In this document: piece after piece, positions 1 through 6,808 of the stretch
Layout of the letters: the number at the start of each line of letters is the position of its first letter
Numbering within the stretch: the stretch's first letter is position 1
Assembly (NCBI GenBank): GCA_023475455.1
Contig: JAMCVR010000137.1
Location: 3,900 to 13,649 of the forward strand
Direction of reading: 5' to 3'
From: Thermoplasmatota archaeon
GTDB lineage: Bacteria; Pseudomonadota; Gammaproteobacteria; Burkholderiales; Thiobacillaceae
DNA: 9,750 nucleotides
The notes under the pieces: generated by a model
What the model was told of the DNA's origin: nothing
Databases searched by the model: none
Seen by the model: the letters and a program-made list of their open reading frames with translations, nothing else
Translations under genes and position numbers: made by a program

Positions 1-127
1 ACGGTGGACAGCGCGCGGACGTCGTCGAGGTTGGTGACGCCGCCGCTGGCGATGACGGGGATGGAGAGCGCCTGCGCCAACCGCTGCGTGGCCTCGATGT
101 TGACGCCGGTCAGCATGCCGTCGCGGC
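1..127 (-). repeat. Partial direct copy of hisA (period 841 bp)
   Basis: Positions 1-127 match 842-968 base for base as read by eye; the match breaks at 128 versus 969 and runs off the left edge. On the minus strand it would encode HisA residues about 172-212, but it is entered from hisF out of frame. The simplest reading is the start of a second unit of an 841-bp tandem duplication (unit 128-968) covering the end of hisA and the first part of hisF. Confidence 0.9.
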
Positions 128-705
128 GCGTCGGAAATCGCGCGGGTCAGCTCCAAGTCGAAGCCGTTCCTGGTGCCGTCGCGGTCCATCGAGGTGAGCA
201 GCAGCTCACCCGCGCCCAGGCTTTCCATTTTCTTCGCCCACTCGACGGCGTCGAGCCCGGTGGCCTTGCGGCCGCCGTGGGTGAAGACCTCCCAGTGGCC
301 GCCCACCCGCTTGGCGTCGATGGCAACGACGATGCACTGGCTGCCGTAGCGGTCGGATGCATCCTTCACCAGTTGCGGGTTCATCACCGCCGAGGTGTTG
401 ATGCTGATCTTGTCGGCGCCGGCGTTGAGCAGGCGCTGCACGTCGCCGACCGCGCGCACGCCGCCGCCGACCGTTAGCGGAATGAAGACTTCGGACGCGA
501 CCGCCTCGATGATGTGCAGGATCAGGTCGCGGTCGTCGGACGACGCGGTGATGTCGAGGAAGGTCAGTTCGTCGGCGCCCGCCTCGTTGTAGCGCCGCGC
601 GATTTCGACCGGGTCGCCGGCATCCTTCAGTTCGACGAAATTGACGCCCTTGACCACACGACCATGGGTCACGTCGAGGCAGGGAATGATGCGTTTCGCC
701 AGCAT
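1..705 (-). CDS. hisF: Imidazole glycerol phosphate synthase subunit HisF, 3' end replaced by a hisA copy (truncated, runs off window)
   Basis: HisF is the cyclase subunit that uses ammonia supplied by HisH to turn PRFAR into imidazole glycerol phosphate and AICAR. The reading frame starts at the ATG at 705, with an AAGGG-type ribosome site just upstream and 18 bp after the hisA stop. Residues 1-192 are normal HisF: the N-terminal KRIIPCLDV with catalytic Asp11, the LTVGGGVR loop near 78-84, VAIDAK with catalytic Asp130, and MDRDGT near 173-178. After ISDA (about residue 193, position 127/128) the DNA becomes an exact copy of hisA 842-968, read in the wrong frame. About 60 C-terminal residues are therefore missing, including the expected IASGG phosphate-binding segment. 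No stop occurs before position 1. If this is a tandem duplication, an intact hisF should lie just left of the window. The family call is firm; whether the truncated form is real is uncertain. Confidence 0.85.
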   Translation of the reverse strand, partial: MLAKRIIPCLDVTHGRVVKGVNFVELKDAGDPVEIARRYNEAGADELTFLDITASSDDRDLILHIIEAVASEVFIPLTVGGGVRAVGDVQRLLNAGADKISINTSAVMNPQLVKDASDRYGSQCIVVAIDAKRVGGHWEVFTHGGRKATGLDAVEWAKKMESLGAGELLLTSMDRDGTRNGFDLELTRAISDAPRRHADRRQHRGHAAVGAGALHPRHRQRRRHQPRRRPRAVHR

Positions 706-723
706 GGCCGCCCTTAATTCAAA

Positions 724-1479
724 TCAGACGCCGAACACGCCGCCCGCCAGTTCGTCGGCGAGCTTCTGCGCCTCGGCGAAATCGAGCGTGCCCTGATAGA
801 TCGCGCGGCCGGTGATCGCGCCGATGATGCCGTCCTTGGCGACGGTGGACAGCGCGCGGACGTCGTCGAGGTTGGTGACGCCGCCGCTGGCGATGACGGG
901 GATGGAGAGCGCCTGCGCCAACCGCTGCGTGGCCTCGATGTTGACGCCGGTCAGCATGCCGTCGCGGCCGATGTCGGTGTAGATGACGGCCTCGACGCCG
1001 TAGCCCTCGAAACGCTTGGCCAGGTCGATCACGTCGTGGCCGGTGAGCTTGGACCAGCCTTCGACCGCAACCTTGCCGTCACGGGCGTCGAGCCCGACCA
1101 TCACGTGGCCGGGGAAGGCGTCGCAGGCTTCGTGCAGGAAGCCGGGGTTTTTCACCGCGGCGGTGCCGATGATGACGTAGCGCACGCCGTCGTCGAGATA
1201 GCGCTCGATGGTGGCGAGGTCGCGGATGCCGCCGCCGAGCTGCACCGGCATCTCGTCGCCCACCGCATCGACGATGGAACGAATCGCCGCGTCGTTGACC
1301 GGCTTGCCGGCAAAGGCGCCGTTGAGGTCGACCAGGTGCAGGCGGCGCGCGCCCTGTGCCTTCCAGTGGCGGGCGGTGGCTGCCGGATCCTCGGAAAACA
1401 CGGTGGCACGGTCCATTTCGCCCTGTTCCAGGCGCACGCAGTGGCCGTCTTTAAGGTCGATCGCAGGAATAATCAACAT
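724..1479 (-). CDS. hisA: HisA, ProFAR isomerase (phosphoribosylformimino-AICAR phosphate isomerase)
   Basis: HisA catalyses the Amadori rearrangement of ProFAR to PRFAR, the fourth step of histidine synthesis, in the cytoplasm. The 251-residue product has the usual length and the TIM-barrel pattern shared with His[10 protein letters not shown] with catalytic Asp8, QLGGGIR near 80-86, GLDARDG with the second candidate acid Asp131, YTDIGRDG near 167-174, IPVIASGG near 193-200 and ITGRAIYQG near 222-230. Asp8 and the 131/169 aspartates agree with the family acid/base residues. The ATG start lies 18 bp after the hisH stop without a clear ribosome site, so translation may depend on the upstream gene. 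This copy is complete; part of it (842-968) is repeated at 1-127. Confidence 0.96.
   Translation of the reverse strand: MLIIPAIDLKDGHCVRLEQGEMDRATVFSEDPAATARHWKAQGARRLHLVDLNGAFAGKPVNDAAIRSIVDAVGDEMPVQLGGGIRDLATIERYLDDGVRYVIIGTAAVKNPGFLHEACDAFPGHVMVGLDARDGKVAVEGWSKLTGHDVIDLAKRFEGYGVEAVIYTDIGRDGMLTGVNIEATQRLAQALSIPVIASGGVTNLDDVRALSTVAKDGIIGAITGRAIYQGTLDFAEAQKLADELAGGVFGV
842..968 (-). repeat. hisA segment also present at 1-127
   Basis: This is the in-frame partner, inside intact hisA, of the copy at the left window edge. It carries codons about 172-212, including the IPVIASGG phosphate-binding loop. The offset is 841 bp, which is not a multiple of three. Confidence 0.9.
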
Positions 1480-1497
1480 GGTCGTGCAAAAGTAAAA

Positions 1498-2184
1498 TTA
1501 GGCGCAGGCTGCGCCGGACATATCACAGGCGGTTTCGTTCGCAGCGGGATTCCAGGTTACAAAATTGCCCAGCAGCGTCAAACCATCGTTCTGGCTTTTT
1601 TCCGGATGAAACTGGACAGCAAAGATGTTCGCCGTTGCCACCGCGCAGGTGAACGGGAAGGGGTAATGCGAAAACCCGACAATGATATCGGGCGAGGTCG
1701 GCTGCACGAAATAGCTGTGGACGAAATAGAAGCGCGCGCCCTCCTCGATCCCCACCCACAGCGGGTGCGGCATCGCCTGATGGACGTTGTTCCAGCCCAT
1801 GTGCGGCACCTTGAGCGTGTTGCCGGCGTCGTCACGCATCGCCTCGTGCGGAAAACGCCGCACCGTGCCGGGCAAAATGCCCAGGCAGAGGGTATCGCCT
1901 TCCTCGCTGTGCTCGAACAGCACCTGCATGCCCATGCAGATGCCCAGGAAGGGCTTGCTGCGGGCGGCATCGACAATCGCCTCGCGCAGGCCGCGGGCAT
2001 CGATTTCGCGCATGCAGTCGGGCGCCGCGCCCTGTCCCGGAAACACCACGCGGCCGGCTTCGGCAATGACCGCGGGATCGGAGGTCACCACCACGTTCGC
2101 CGCCGGCGCGACGTGCTCGATGGCCTTGGACACCGAACGCAGATTGCCCATGCCGTAGTCGATGACGGCGATGTCAACGCTCAC
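1498..2184 (-). CDS. hisH: HisH, glutamine amidotransferase subunit of imidazole glycerol phosphate synthase
   Basis: HisH hydrolyses glutamine and channels ammonia to HisF. This 228-residue class I glutamine amidotransferase shows YGMGN near residue 10, the oxyanion-region PGQGA near 49-53, the nucleophile elbow GICMGMQ with Cys83, and FHPEKS with His193 and Glu195 completing the triad. The core ends around Trp211; the last 17 residues form a short Cys- and Ala-containing tail of no evident function. The start is GTG at 2184, overlapping the hisB stop by four bases (GTGA), which implies translational coupling. The hisA start follows 18 bp after its TAA stop. Confidence 0.95.
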   Translation of the reverse strand: MSVDIAVIDYGMGNLRSVSKAIEHVAPAANVVVTSDPAVIAEAGRVVFPGQGAAPDCMREIDARGLREAIVDAARSKPFLGICMGMQVLFEHSEEGDTLCLGILPGTVRRFPHEAMRDDAGNTLKVPHMGWNNVHQAMPHPLWVGIEEGARFYFVHSYFVQPTSPDIIVGFSHYPFPFTCAVATANIFAVQFHPEKSQNDGLTLLGNFVTWNPAANETACDMSGAACA

Positions 2185-2768
2185 AGGGCACCCTTGGTCG
2201 ACGGCAGCACGTCGCCCATGCGCGCGTCGGCTTCCACCGCCATGCGCAGCGCGCGGCCGAACGCCTTGAAAATGGTCTCGGCCTGGTGGTGCGCGTTGAT
2301 GCCGCGCAGGTTGTCGATGTGCAGCGTCACCCCGGCGTGGTTGATGAAGCCGCGGAAGAATTCGAGGAACAGGTCGACGTCGAACTCGCCGATGCGCGCG
2401 CGAGTGTAGTCGACGTGGTATTCCAGCCCCGGCCGTCCCGACAGGTCGATCACCACGCGCGACAGCGCCTCGTCGAGCGGCACGTAGGCATGGCCGTAGC
2501 GGCGGATGCCCTTCTTGTCGCCGAGCGCCTGGGCGAAGGCCTGGCCCAGGGTGATTCCGGTGTCCTCCACCGTGTGGTGGGCATCGATGTGCAGGTCGCC
2601 CTGCGCCTGGATATCCAGGTCGATCAGGCCGTGGCGCGCGATCTGGTCGAGCATGTGGTCGAGAAACGGCACGCCGGTGGCAAGCCTGGAGATGCCGGTG
2701 CCGTCGAGGTTGAGACTGACCGTGATCCGGGTCTCGAGGGTGTTGCGGGTGACTTGGGCGGTGCGCAT
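2181..2768 (-). CDS. hisB: HisB, imidazoleglycerol-phosphate dehydratase (monofunctional)
   Basis: This enzyme dehydrates imidazole glycerol phosphate to imidazole acetol phosphate, the substrate of HisC. The 195 residues match the stand-alone dehydratase; there is no N-terminal histidinol-phosphate phosphatase domain of the kind found in enterobacterial bifunctional HisB. Metal-binding signatures are visible: FLDHML near 35-40, HHTVED at 64-69 and HHQAE at 160-164. The 50-bp gap to hisC is the largest in the operon and contains a TAGAAT hexamer (2796-2801, minus strand) that might be the -10 of a weak internal promoter, but no good -35 was found. The phosphatase acting before HisD must be encoded elsewhere. 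The 3' end overlaps the hisH GTG start. Confidence 0.96.
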   Translation of the reverse strand: MRTAQVTRNTLETRITVSLNLDGTGISRLATGVPFLDHMLDQIARHGLIDLDIQAQGDLHIDAHHTVEDTGITLGQAFAQALGDKKGIRRYGHAYVPLDEALSRVVIDLSGRPGLEYHVDYTRARIGEFDVDLFLEFFRGFINHAGVTLHIDNLRGINAHHQAETIFKAFGRALRMAVEADARMGDVLPSTKGAL

Positions 2769-2818
2769 GGCGTCGAAAAATAAGGCTGTAAAGGGATTCT
2801 AGCAGGCCACCATCGTTT

Positions 2819-3877
2819 TCAGCACAGCGCTTTCAATGCGGCAAGCAGCGCATCGCATTGCGTATCGGTACCGACCGTGATGCGCAGGAACGGCGCGATG
2901 CGGGCCGGATTCTTGAAGTGGCGCACGATGATGCTGCGTTCGCGCAGGCTCGACGCCAGTTCTGCGCCATCATGTGCCGGATGGCGGGCAAGGATGAAAT
3001 TGGCGCCGGATGGCAGCACCTCGAAACCGAGTGCTTCCATTTCGTGTGCCAGCCGGGTGCGCGTCGCCACCACCTTGGCGCAGATGCTTTCGAAATAGGC
3101 GTGGTCTTCCATCGACGCCAGCGCGCCGGCCTGGGCAAAGCGGTCGAGCGGATAGGAATTGAAGCTGTCCTTCACCCGGTTGAGCGCCTCGATCAGAGGC
3201 GGCTGGCCGATCGCATAGCCGACGCGCAGGCCGGCGAGCGCGTGCGACTTCGACAGGGTGCGCGTCACCAGCAGCTGCGGATAGCGCGCCACCAGCCCCA
3301 CCGCCGACTCGCCGCCGAAGTCGATATAGGCTTCGTCGATGACGACGACCGAGTCCGGATTGCCGGCGAGCAGGCGCTCGATTTCCGCCAGCGCCAGCAA
3401 GCGTCCGGTCGGCGCATTGGGATTGGGGAAAATCACGCCGCCGTTGGGCGTCAGGTAATCGTCGACCCGGATCTCGAACGATTCCGTCAGCGGAATCTGC
3501 CGATAGGCGATCTCGTACAGCCCGCAATACACCGGATAGAAGCTGTAGCTGATGTCGGGGAACAGGATGGGCCGGTCGTGCTTCAACAGCGCCAGAAAGG
3601 CGTGCGCCAGCACCTCGTCGGAGCCGTTGCCGACGAACACCCGATCGGGCGTCACGCCGTGATACGCAGCGATGCCCGCGCGCAGGCGGTCCGAATTGGG
3701 GTCGGGATACAGGCGCAGCGTGTCGGCGGCCTCTGCGCGCACAGCGTCAAGCACGCGCGGGCTGGGGCCGTAGGGATTCTCGTTGGTGTTGAGCTTGACC
3801 AGATTGGCCAGCTTCGGCTGCTCGCCCGGCACATAGGGCGTCAGGCCGTGCACCACGGCGCTCCAATAGCGGCTCAT
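2819..3877 (-). CDS. hisC: HisC, histidinol-phosphate aminotransferase
   Basis: HisC is a PLP-dependent enzyme that transfers an amino group from glutamate to imidazole acetol phosphate, giving histidinol phosphate. The 352 residues fit class I/II aminotransferase His[13 protein letters not shown] near 29-40, NGSDE near 84-88, PNPNAPTG with Asn154 near 151-158, VIDEAY with Asp181 near 179-184, and [12 protein letters not shown] near 207-218 carrying the Schiff-base Lys210 and a phosphate-binding Arg218. The C-terminal substrate-binding FLRITVGT segment is present. The ATG at 3877 lies 13 bp after the hisD stop, consistent with one transcript. No internal damage is seen. Confidence 0.96.
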   Translation of the reverse strand: MSRYWSAVVHGLTPYVPGEQPKLANLVKLNTNENPYGPSPRVLDAVRAEAADTLRLYPDPNSDRLRAGIAAYHGVTPDRVFVGNGSDEVLAHAFLALLKHDRPILFPDISYSFYPVYCGLYEIAYRQIPLTESFEIRVDDYLTPNGGVIFPNPNAPTGRLLALAEIERLLAGNPDSVVVIDEAYIDFGGESAVGLVARYPQLLVTRTLSKSHALAGLRVGYAIGQPPLIEALNRVKDSFNSYPLDRFAQAGALASMEDHAYFESICAKVVATRTRLAHEMEALGFEVLPSGANFILARHPAHDGAELASSLRERSIIVRHFKNPARIAPFLRITVGTDTQCDALLAALKALC

Positions 3878-3890
3878 CGGGATAGTCGGC

Positions 3891-5195
3891 TCATTTATGG
3901 ACCAGGCGATATTCGGCGGAGCGCGCGTGCGCCTGCAGGCCTTCGCCGTAGGCCAGCGTGGCGGCGATCCGGCCCAGCGTCTGCGCGCCGGCCTGCGATA
4001 CGTGGATCAGGCTGCTGCGCTTCTGGAAGTCGTAGACGCCCAGCGGCGACGAGAAGCGCGCGGTGCGCGAGGTCGGCAGCACGTGGTTCGGCCCGGCGCA
4101 GTAATCGCCCAGCGCCTCGCAGGTGTTCTTGCCCATGAAAATCGCGCCGGCATGGCGCAATTTCGGCAGCAGCGCGTCGGGGTCGGCCACCGACAGCTCC
4201 AGATGTTCCGGCGCGATGGCGTTGGAGATCGCAGCCGCATCGTCGAGGTCGCGCGTCCTGATCAGCGCGCCACGGCGGGTGAGCGAGGTGCGGATGACTT
4301 CGCTGCGCGGCATGTCTTCGATCAATTTATCAATTGCGGCCGCCACCGCGTCGAGGTAGGCCGCGTCGGGCGACAGCAGGATGGACTGCGCCATTTCGTC
4401 GTGCTCGGCCTGGGAAAACAGGTCCATCGCCACCCACTCGGGCAGTGTGGCACCGTCGGCGATGACCAGGATTTCCGACGGCCCGGCGATCATGTCGATG
4501 CCCACGGTGCCGAATACGCGGCGCTTGGCCGCCGCCACATAGGCATTGCCGGGGCCGACGATCTTGTCGACCTGCGGCACGGTCGCTGTTCCATATGCGA
4601 GCGCCGCCACCGCCTGCGCGCCGCCGATGGTGAACACGCGGTCGACCCCGGCAATCGCGGCGGCGGCCAGCACCAGCTGGTTCTGCTCGCCGCCCGGGGT
4701 CGGCACCACCATGACGAGCTCGCCGACGCCGGCCACCTTGGCCGGAATCGCGTTCATCAGCACCGACGACGGATACGCCGCCTTGCCGCCCGGCACGTAC
4801 AGCCCGACGCGGTCGAGCGGGGTGACTTTCTGCCCCAGCACCGTGCCGTCCTCTTCCGTGTAGGTCCACGATCCCTGGACCTGTTTCTCGTGGTAGCGGC
4901 GCACCCGATCCGCCGCGGCTTCCAGCGCCTGGCGGGTGGCGGCGGGCAACTGGTCTAGCGCGGCCTGCAATTGCGCTGAATTCAGCTCCAGGCTGGCGAG
5001 CGTCGTGGCCGGCAGACGGTCGAAGCGCGCGGTATATTCCAGCACCGCGGCGTCGCCCCGCGTTTTCACGTCGTGCAGGATGGCGGCCACCGTCTGCTCG
5101 ATGGCGGCATCGGCGGCGGCGTCGAATTGCAACAGGCGGGCGAGGCGGGCCTGAAAATCAGGCTGCGCGCTATCGAGGCGGGTAAGGGTAACCAC
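3891..5195 (-). CDS. hisD: HisD, histidinol dehydrogenase
   Basis: HisD carries out the last two steps, NAD-dependent oxidation of L-histidinol through histidinal to histidine. The product is 434 residues, the normal length. Visible signatures are GLYVPGG near 131-137, the long conserved block around IVGPGNAYV (212-220), IAGPSE near 236-241, zinc ligands corresponding to Gln262 and His265 in FSQAEHDE, catalytic Glu330-His331 in APEHLEL, Asp364 in GDYCAGPNH, and His423 in LQAHARS. The start is a GTG at 5195, chosen because the N-terminal LDSAQPDF pattern begins right after it; the ribosome site is weak. It is the first gene of the operon here: hisG, often directly upstream in betaproteobacteria, is replaced by a divergent regulator gene. 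Confidence 0.96.
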   Translation of the reverse strand: MVTLTRLDSAQPDFQARLARLLQFDAAADAAIEQTVAAILHDVKTRGDAAVLEYTARFDRLPATTLASLELNSAQLQAALDQLPAATRQALEAAADRVRRYHEKQVQGSWTYTEEDGTVLGQKVTPLDRVGLYVPGGKAAYPSSVLMNAIPAKVAGVGELVMVVPTPGGEQNQLVLAAAAIAGVDRVFTIGGAQAVAALAYGTATVPQVDKIVGPGNAYVAAAKRRVFGTVGIDMIAGPSEILVIADGATLPEWVAMDLFSQAEHDEMAQSILLSPDAAYLDAVAAAIDKLIEDMPRSEVIRTSLTRRGALIRTRDLDDAAAISNAIAPEHLELSVADPDALLPKLRHAGAIFMGKNTCEALGDYCAGPNHVLPTSRTARFSSPLGVYDFQKRSSLIHVSQAGAQTLGRIAATLAYGEGLQAHARSAEYRLVHK

Positions 5196-5224
5196 GGGAT
5201 TCCGTTTCCAAAAGACTGGTTGAG

Positions 5225-5230
5225 ATTGTA
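5225..5230 (-). promoter_or_regulatory. hisD: Candidate -10 box of the his operon
   Basis: On the minus strand this reads TACAAT, one base off the sigma-70 consensus, 29 bp upstream of the hisD GTG. The expected -35 region (CACGGT at 17-bp spacing) is poor, so the promoter may need an activator. No His-codon-rich leader peptide or attenuator was seen between it and hisD. Confidence 0.4.
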
Positions 5231-5272
5231 CCGTTTTTTGGCGCTTTACCGTGCCAGGCAGGGCTTTCCCAG

Positions 5273-5283
5273 ATGACAGTCAT
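5273..5283. promoter_or_regulatory. Perfect 11-bp palindrome in the hisD / irr-like intergenic region
   Basis: The sequence ATGAC-A-GTCAT is a perfect 5-1-5 palindrome in the 130-bp region between the divergent hisD and Fur-family genes. Its left half (ATGACA) also resembles a -35 box for the plus-strand gene, so a bound protein would block that promoter. It could be an operator for the adjacent regulator; the symmetry does not extend to a classical 7-1-7 Fur box. Confidence 0.3.
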
Positions 5284-5325
5284 ACCCATTCCGGAGATTA
5301 GACAAAGTCCAGATTGCCGTTTATC

Positions 5326-5742
5326 ATGACGCGCATGCATTACACGCGCGACAACATGGCCGGCCTCTTGCGCAGCCACGACATCAATCCGACCCACCAG
5401 CGGATCGAGATTGCGTACGCGCTGTTTTCGCGGCAGGAGCACCTGTCGGCCGACCAGGTGATGGCGATCGTCAACACGCGCCACTCCGAAACCTCCAAGG
5501 CCACGGTCTACAACACGCTCAAGCTGTTCCTGGAAAAGGGCCTGGTGCGCGAAGTCATCGTCGACCCCAGCAAGGTGTTCTTCGACCCCAACACCAGCCC
5601 GCATCACCATCTCTATGAAGTCGACAGCGGCAAACTGTCCGATATCGACGCCGAACACGTGCAGATTTCCGGCCTGCCGCCGCTGCCGGCCGGCATGGTG
5701 ACCGAGGGCATCGATCTGATCATTCGCGTCCGCAAGGCGTAA
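5326..5742 (+). CDS. Fur-family transcriptional regulator, Irr-like, cysteine-free
   Basis: This is a DNA-binding metal- or heme-responsive regulator of the Fur superfamily. From the ATG at 5326 it has 138 residues. The N-terminal winged helix shows NPTHQRIEIAYALF near 21-34 and SKATVYNTLKLFLEKGLVRE near 57-76, the standard Fur recognition region. The dimerisation part carries FFDPNTSPHHHLYE near 85-98 and ends in GIDLIIRVRK. The protein contains no cysteine, so the structural zinc CxxC pairs of Fur, Zur and PerR are absent. The HHH motif (93-95) and the LPPLPAGM / IIRVR ending resemble Irr, which in rhizobia senses heme and uses such histidines. The start is uncertain: a TTG at 5314 or the ATG at 5335 are possible and none has a clear ribosome site. 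It is divergent from hisD and 16 bp upstream of the DUF2007 gene, probably co-transcribed. Family firm, Irr assignment probable. Confidence 0.88.
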   Translation: MTRMHYTRDNMAGLLRSHDINPTHQRIEIAYALFSRQEHLSADQVMAIVNTRHSETSKATVYNTLKLFLEKGLVREVIVDPSKVFFDPNTSPHHHLYEVDSGKLSDIDAEHVQISGLPPLPAGMVTEGIDLIIRVRKA

Positions 5743-5758
5743 CCCGCTTCGCCCGTCG

Positions 5759-6022
5759 ATGAAACGGGTCCACATCGCCCCCACCCTGCTCGACGCCCAG
5801 CTGGCCGCCGATGTGCTGTCCAGCCTCGGCATCGCCACCCACATTTTCAACGCCAACGCCGCCGGCGCGCTGGGCGAGGTGCCGTTCATGCAGGCACAGC
5901 CCGAAGTGTGGGTCGACGACGATGCGCAGGAAATGCGTGCACGCGAGGCCTTGGCCGGATTGCGCAACGCGACGAAAAGACCTGCCCGCATTGCGGCGAG
6001 ACGAATCCCGGGAATTTTCTGA
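5759..6022 (+). CDS. DUF2007-family small protein, zinc-ribbon tail lost by a frameshift
   Basis: The open frame gives 87 residues. The first ~70 (KRVHIAPTLLDAQLAADVL, then FNANAAGALGEVPF and PEVWVDDDAQEMRAREAL) match the DUF2007 'putative signal transducing' fold, whose biochemical role is unknown. In related proteins this domain is followed by a zinc ribbon. Here the ribbon is encoded in another frame: a CPHC-x10-CWQC motif followed by GGALP and a TAG at 6052-6054. Adding one A to the AAAA run at 5975-5978 would give continuous ATKKTCPHCG and a full protein of about 97 residues ending at 6054. As written, the frame drifts into an Arg-rich tail and stops at 6022. The likely cause is a one-base deletion or sequencing error. 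It follows the Irr-like gene by 16 bp, suggesting an operon. The start has no clear ribosome site. Confidence 0.75.
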   Translation: MKRVHIAPTLLDAQLAADVLSSLGIATHIFNANAAGALGEVPFMQAQPEVWVDDDAQEMRAREALAGLRNATKRPARIAARRIPGIF

Positions 6023-6050
6023 GTTGCTGGCAGTGCGGCGGCGCACTGCC

Positions 6051-6213
6051 CTAGGACGACGGCAGGTCTTGCTTCAGCGCGTCGAGATGCTGCTGGTACT
6101 GGCGCGCAAAAATCCGTTCCAGTTCGTCGATGGCCTCGACCGCCGCCACGCCGTGCACCAGATGGCGGGTCATCTGCGCGGAAGCCTCATGGAAAATCTG
6201 CTTGCGCTCCAGC
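6051..6213 (-). pseudogene. 3' fragment of the unknown 122-residue gene, in the first repeat unit
   Basis: This minus-strand segment encodes the last 53 residues (from LERKQIF to DLPSS) and TAG stop of the protein at 6440-6808. It has no native start: upstream of 6213 the frame enters the antisense of the second DUF2007 copy. It is a by-product of the 389-bp duplication. Confidence 0.8.
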
Positions 6214-6443
6214 CTCGGCATCGCCACCCACATTTTCAACGCCAACGCCGCCGGCGCGCTGGGCGAGGTGCCGTTCATGCAGGCACAGCCCGAAGTGTGG
6301 GTCGACGACGATGCGCAGGAAATGCGTGCACGCGAGGCCTTGGCCGGATTGCGCAACGCGACGAAAAGACCTGCCCGCATTGCGGCGAGACGAATCCCGG
6401 GAATTTTCTGAGTTGCTGGCAGTGCGGCGGCGCACTGCCCTAG
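6208..6443 (+). pseudogene. 5'-truncated second copy of the DUF2007 gene
   Basis: This copy lacks the first 20 codons and starts at the duplication junction inside codons S21-S22. It keeps the rest of the domain and, in another frame, the zinc ribbon ending in TAG at 6441-6443. The frameshift at the AAAA run (6364-6367) is the same as in the first copy. A long open frame from 6130 to 6411 reads through it but begins in antisense sequence of the neighbouring gene and is unlikely to be used. Confidence 0.8.
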
Positions 6444-6808
6444 GACGACGGCAGGTCTTGCTTCAGCGCGTCGAGATGCTGCTGGTACTGGCGCGCAAAA
6501 ATCCGTTCCAGTTCGTCGATGGCCTCGACCGCCGCCACGCCGTGCACCAGATGGCGGGTCATCTGCGCGGAAGCCTCATGGAAAATCTGCTTGCGCTCCA
6601 GCATCGGATAGGTCTGCATCAGGCGCTGAATCGCCTTGACCACGTTTTCCTGCTGGGGACGCGGGATCGGCAGCGGTTCGCTGGGCGCCGCCGCAGCGGT
6701 GTCGGCGCCTTCCTTGTCCGCCAGAAACTCGGCGTATTCGAGCAGGGCCTGCTGCCGGGTTTCCGACAAGCTCCTGAAAATGGATACCAGGCGCTTGCTG
6801 TCGCGCAT
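6440..6808 (-). CDS. Unknown protein, helical, translationally coupled to the LysR-type regulator
   Basis: I do not recognise a named family. The 122-residue product has no signal peptide, transmembrane segment or cysteine. Residues 1-33 (SLSETRQQALLEYAEFLADKE) look helical and resemble the short 'xxRQxxLxFAEFL' pattern found in small antitoxin-like or DUF2281-type proteins, but this is a weak resemblance. An Ala/Pro-rich linker follows (about 38-52), then a helical C-terminal half rich in His, Gln and Glu. Its ATG overlaps the regulator stop as TGATG (6806-6810), with AAGGGG 11 bp upstream, so it is probably translated from the same mRNA and may act with the regulator. Its stop shares the CTAG at 6440-6443 with the convergent DUF2007 frame. 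The last 53 codons are duplicated at 6051-6213. Confidence 0.8.
   Translation of the reverse strand: MRDSKRLVSIFRSLSETRQQALLEYAEFLADKEGADTAAAAPSEPLPIPRPQQENVVKAIQRLMQTYPMLERKQIFHEASAQMTRHLVHGVAAVEAIDELERIFARQYQQHLDALKQDLPSS

Larger units (their letters stand above)
5819..6602. repeat. Tandem duplication, period 389 bp, 6-bp microhomology (TCCAGC)
   Basis: Positions 5819-6213 equal 6208-6602 as read by eye. The units are 5819-6207 and 6208-6596, each beginning with TCCAGC, which also follows the second unit at 6597-6602. The duplicated segment spans most of the DUF2007 gene and the 3' end of the convergent unknown gene. It leaves one full 5' copy of the DUF2007 gene (left) and one full copy of the unknown gene (right), plus a broken piece of each in the middle. 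Both copies carry the same AAAA-run frameshift. No inverted repeats or transposase flank it. Confidence 0.93.

Noticed and set aside
1..968. Gene conversion between the paralogues hisA and hisF
   Set aside because: The junction is not at equivalent barrel positions and is out of frame, which fits tandem duplication better than homologous exchange.
1036..2409. 457-codon plus-strand open frame opposite hisA, hisH and hisB
   Set aside because: It is antisense to three clearly conserved genes, crosses their boundaries, and has His/Arg/Ala-rich composition typical of GC-rich shadow frames.
2858..4138. 426-codon plus-strand open frame opposite hisC and hisD
   Set aside because: Shadow of conserved coding sequence on the other strand; no recognisable domain.
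5972..5982. Programmed -1 ribosomal frameshift to join DUF2007 to its zinc ribbon
   Set aside because: The run is only AAAA, without an X-XXY-YYZ slippery heptamer. A one-base deletion or sequencing error is simpler.
5170..5991. 273-codon minus-strand open frame opposite the Fur-family gene
   Set aside because: It begins in antisense of the DUF2007 repeat and runs through the hisD promoter region; not a plausible protein.
5811..6443. 210-codon plus-strand frame ending in the zinc-ribbon sequence
   Set aside because: It reads the first DUF2007 copy out of frame and reaches the ribbon of the second copy only because of the 389-bp duplication; a chimera, not a gene.
5819..6602. Insertion sequence or integrative element behind the repeats
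   Set aside because: No transposase, terminal inverted repeats or target-site duplication; the repeated DNA is ordinary coding sequence from the neighbouring genes.
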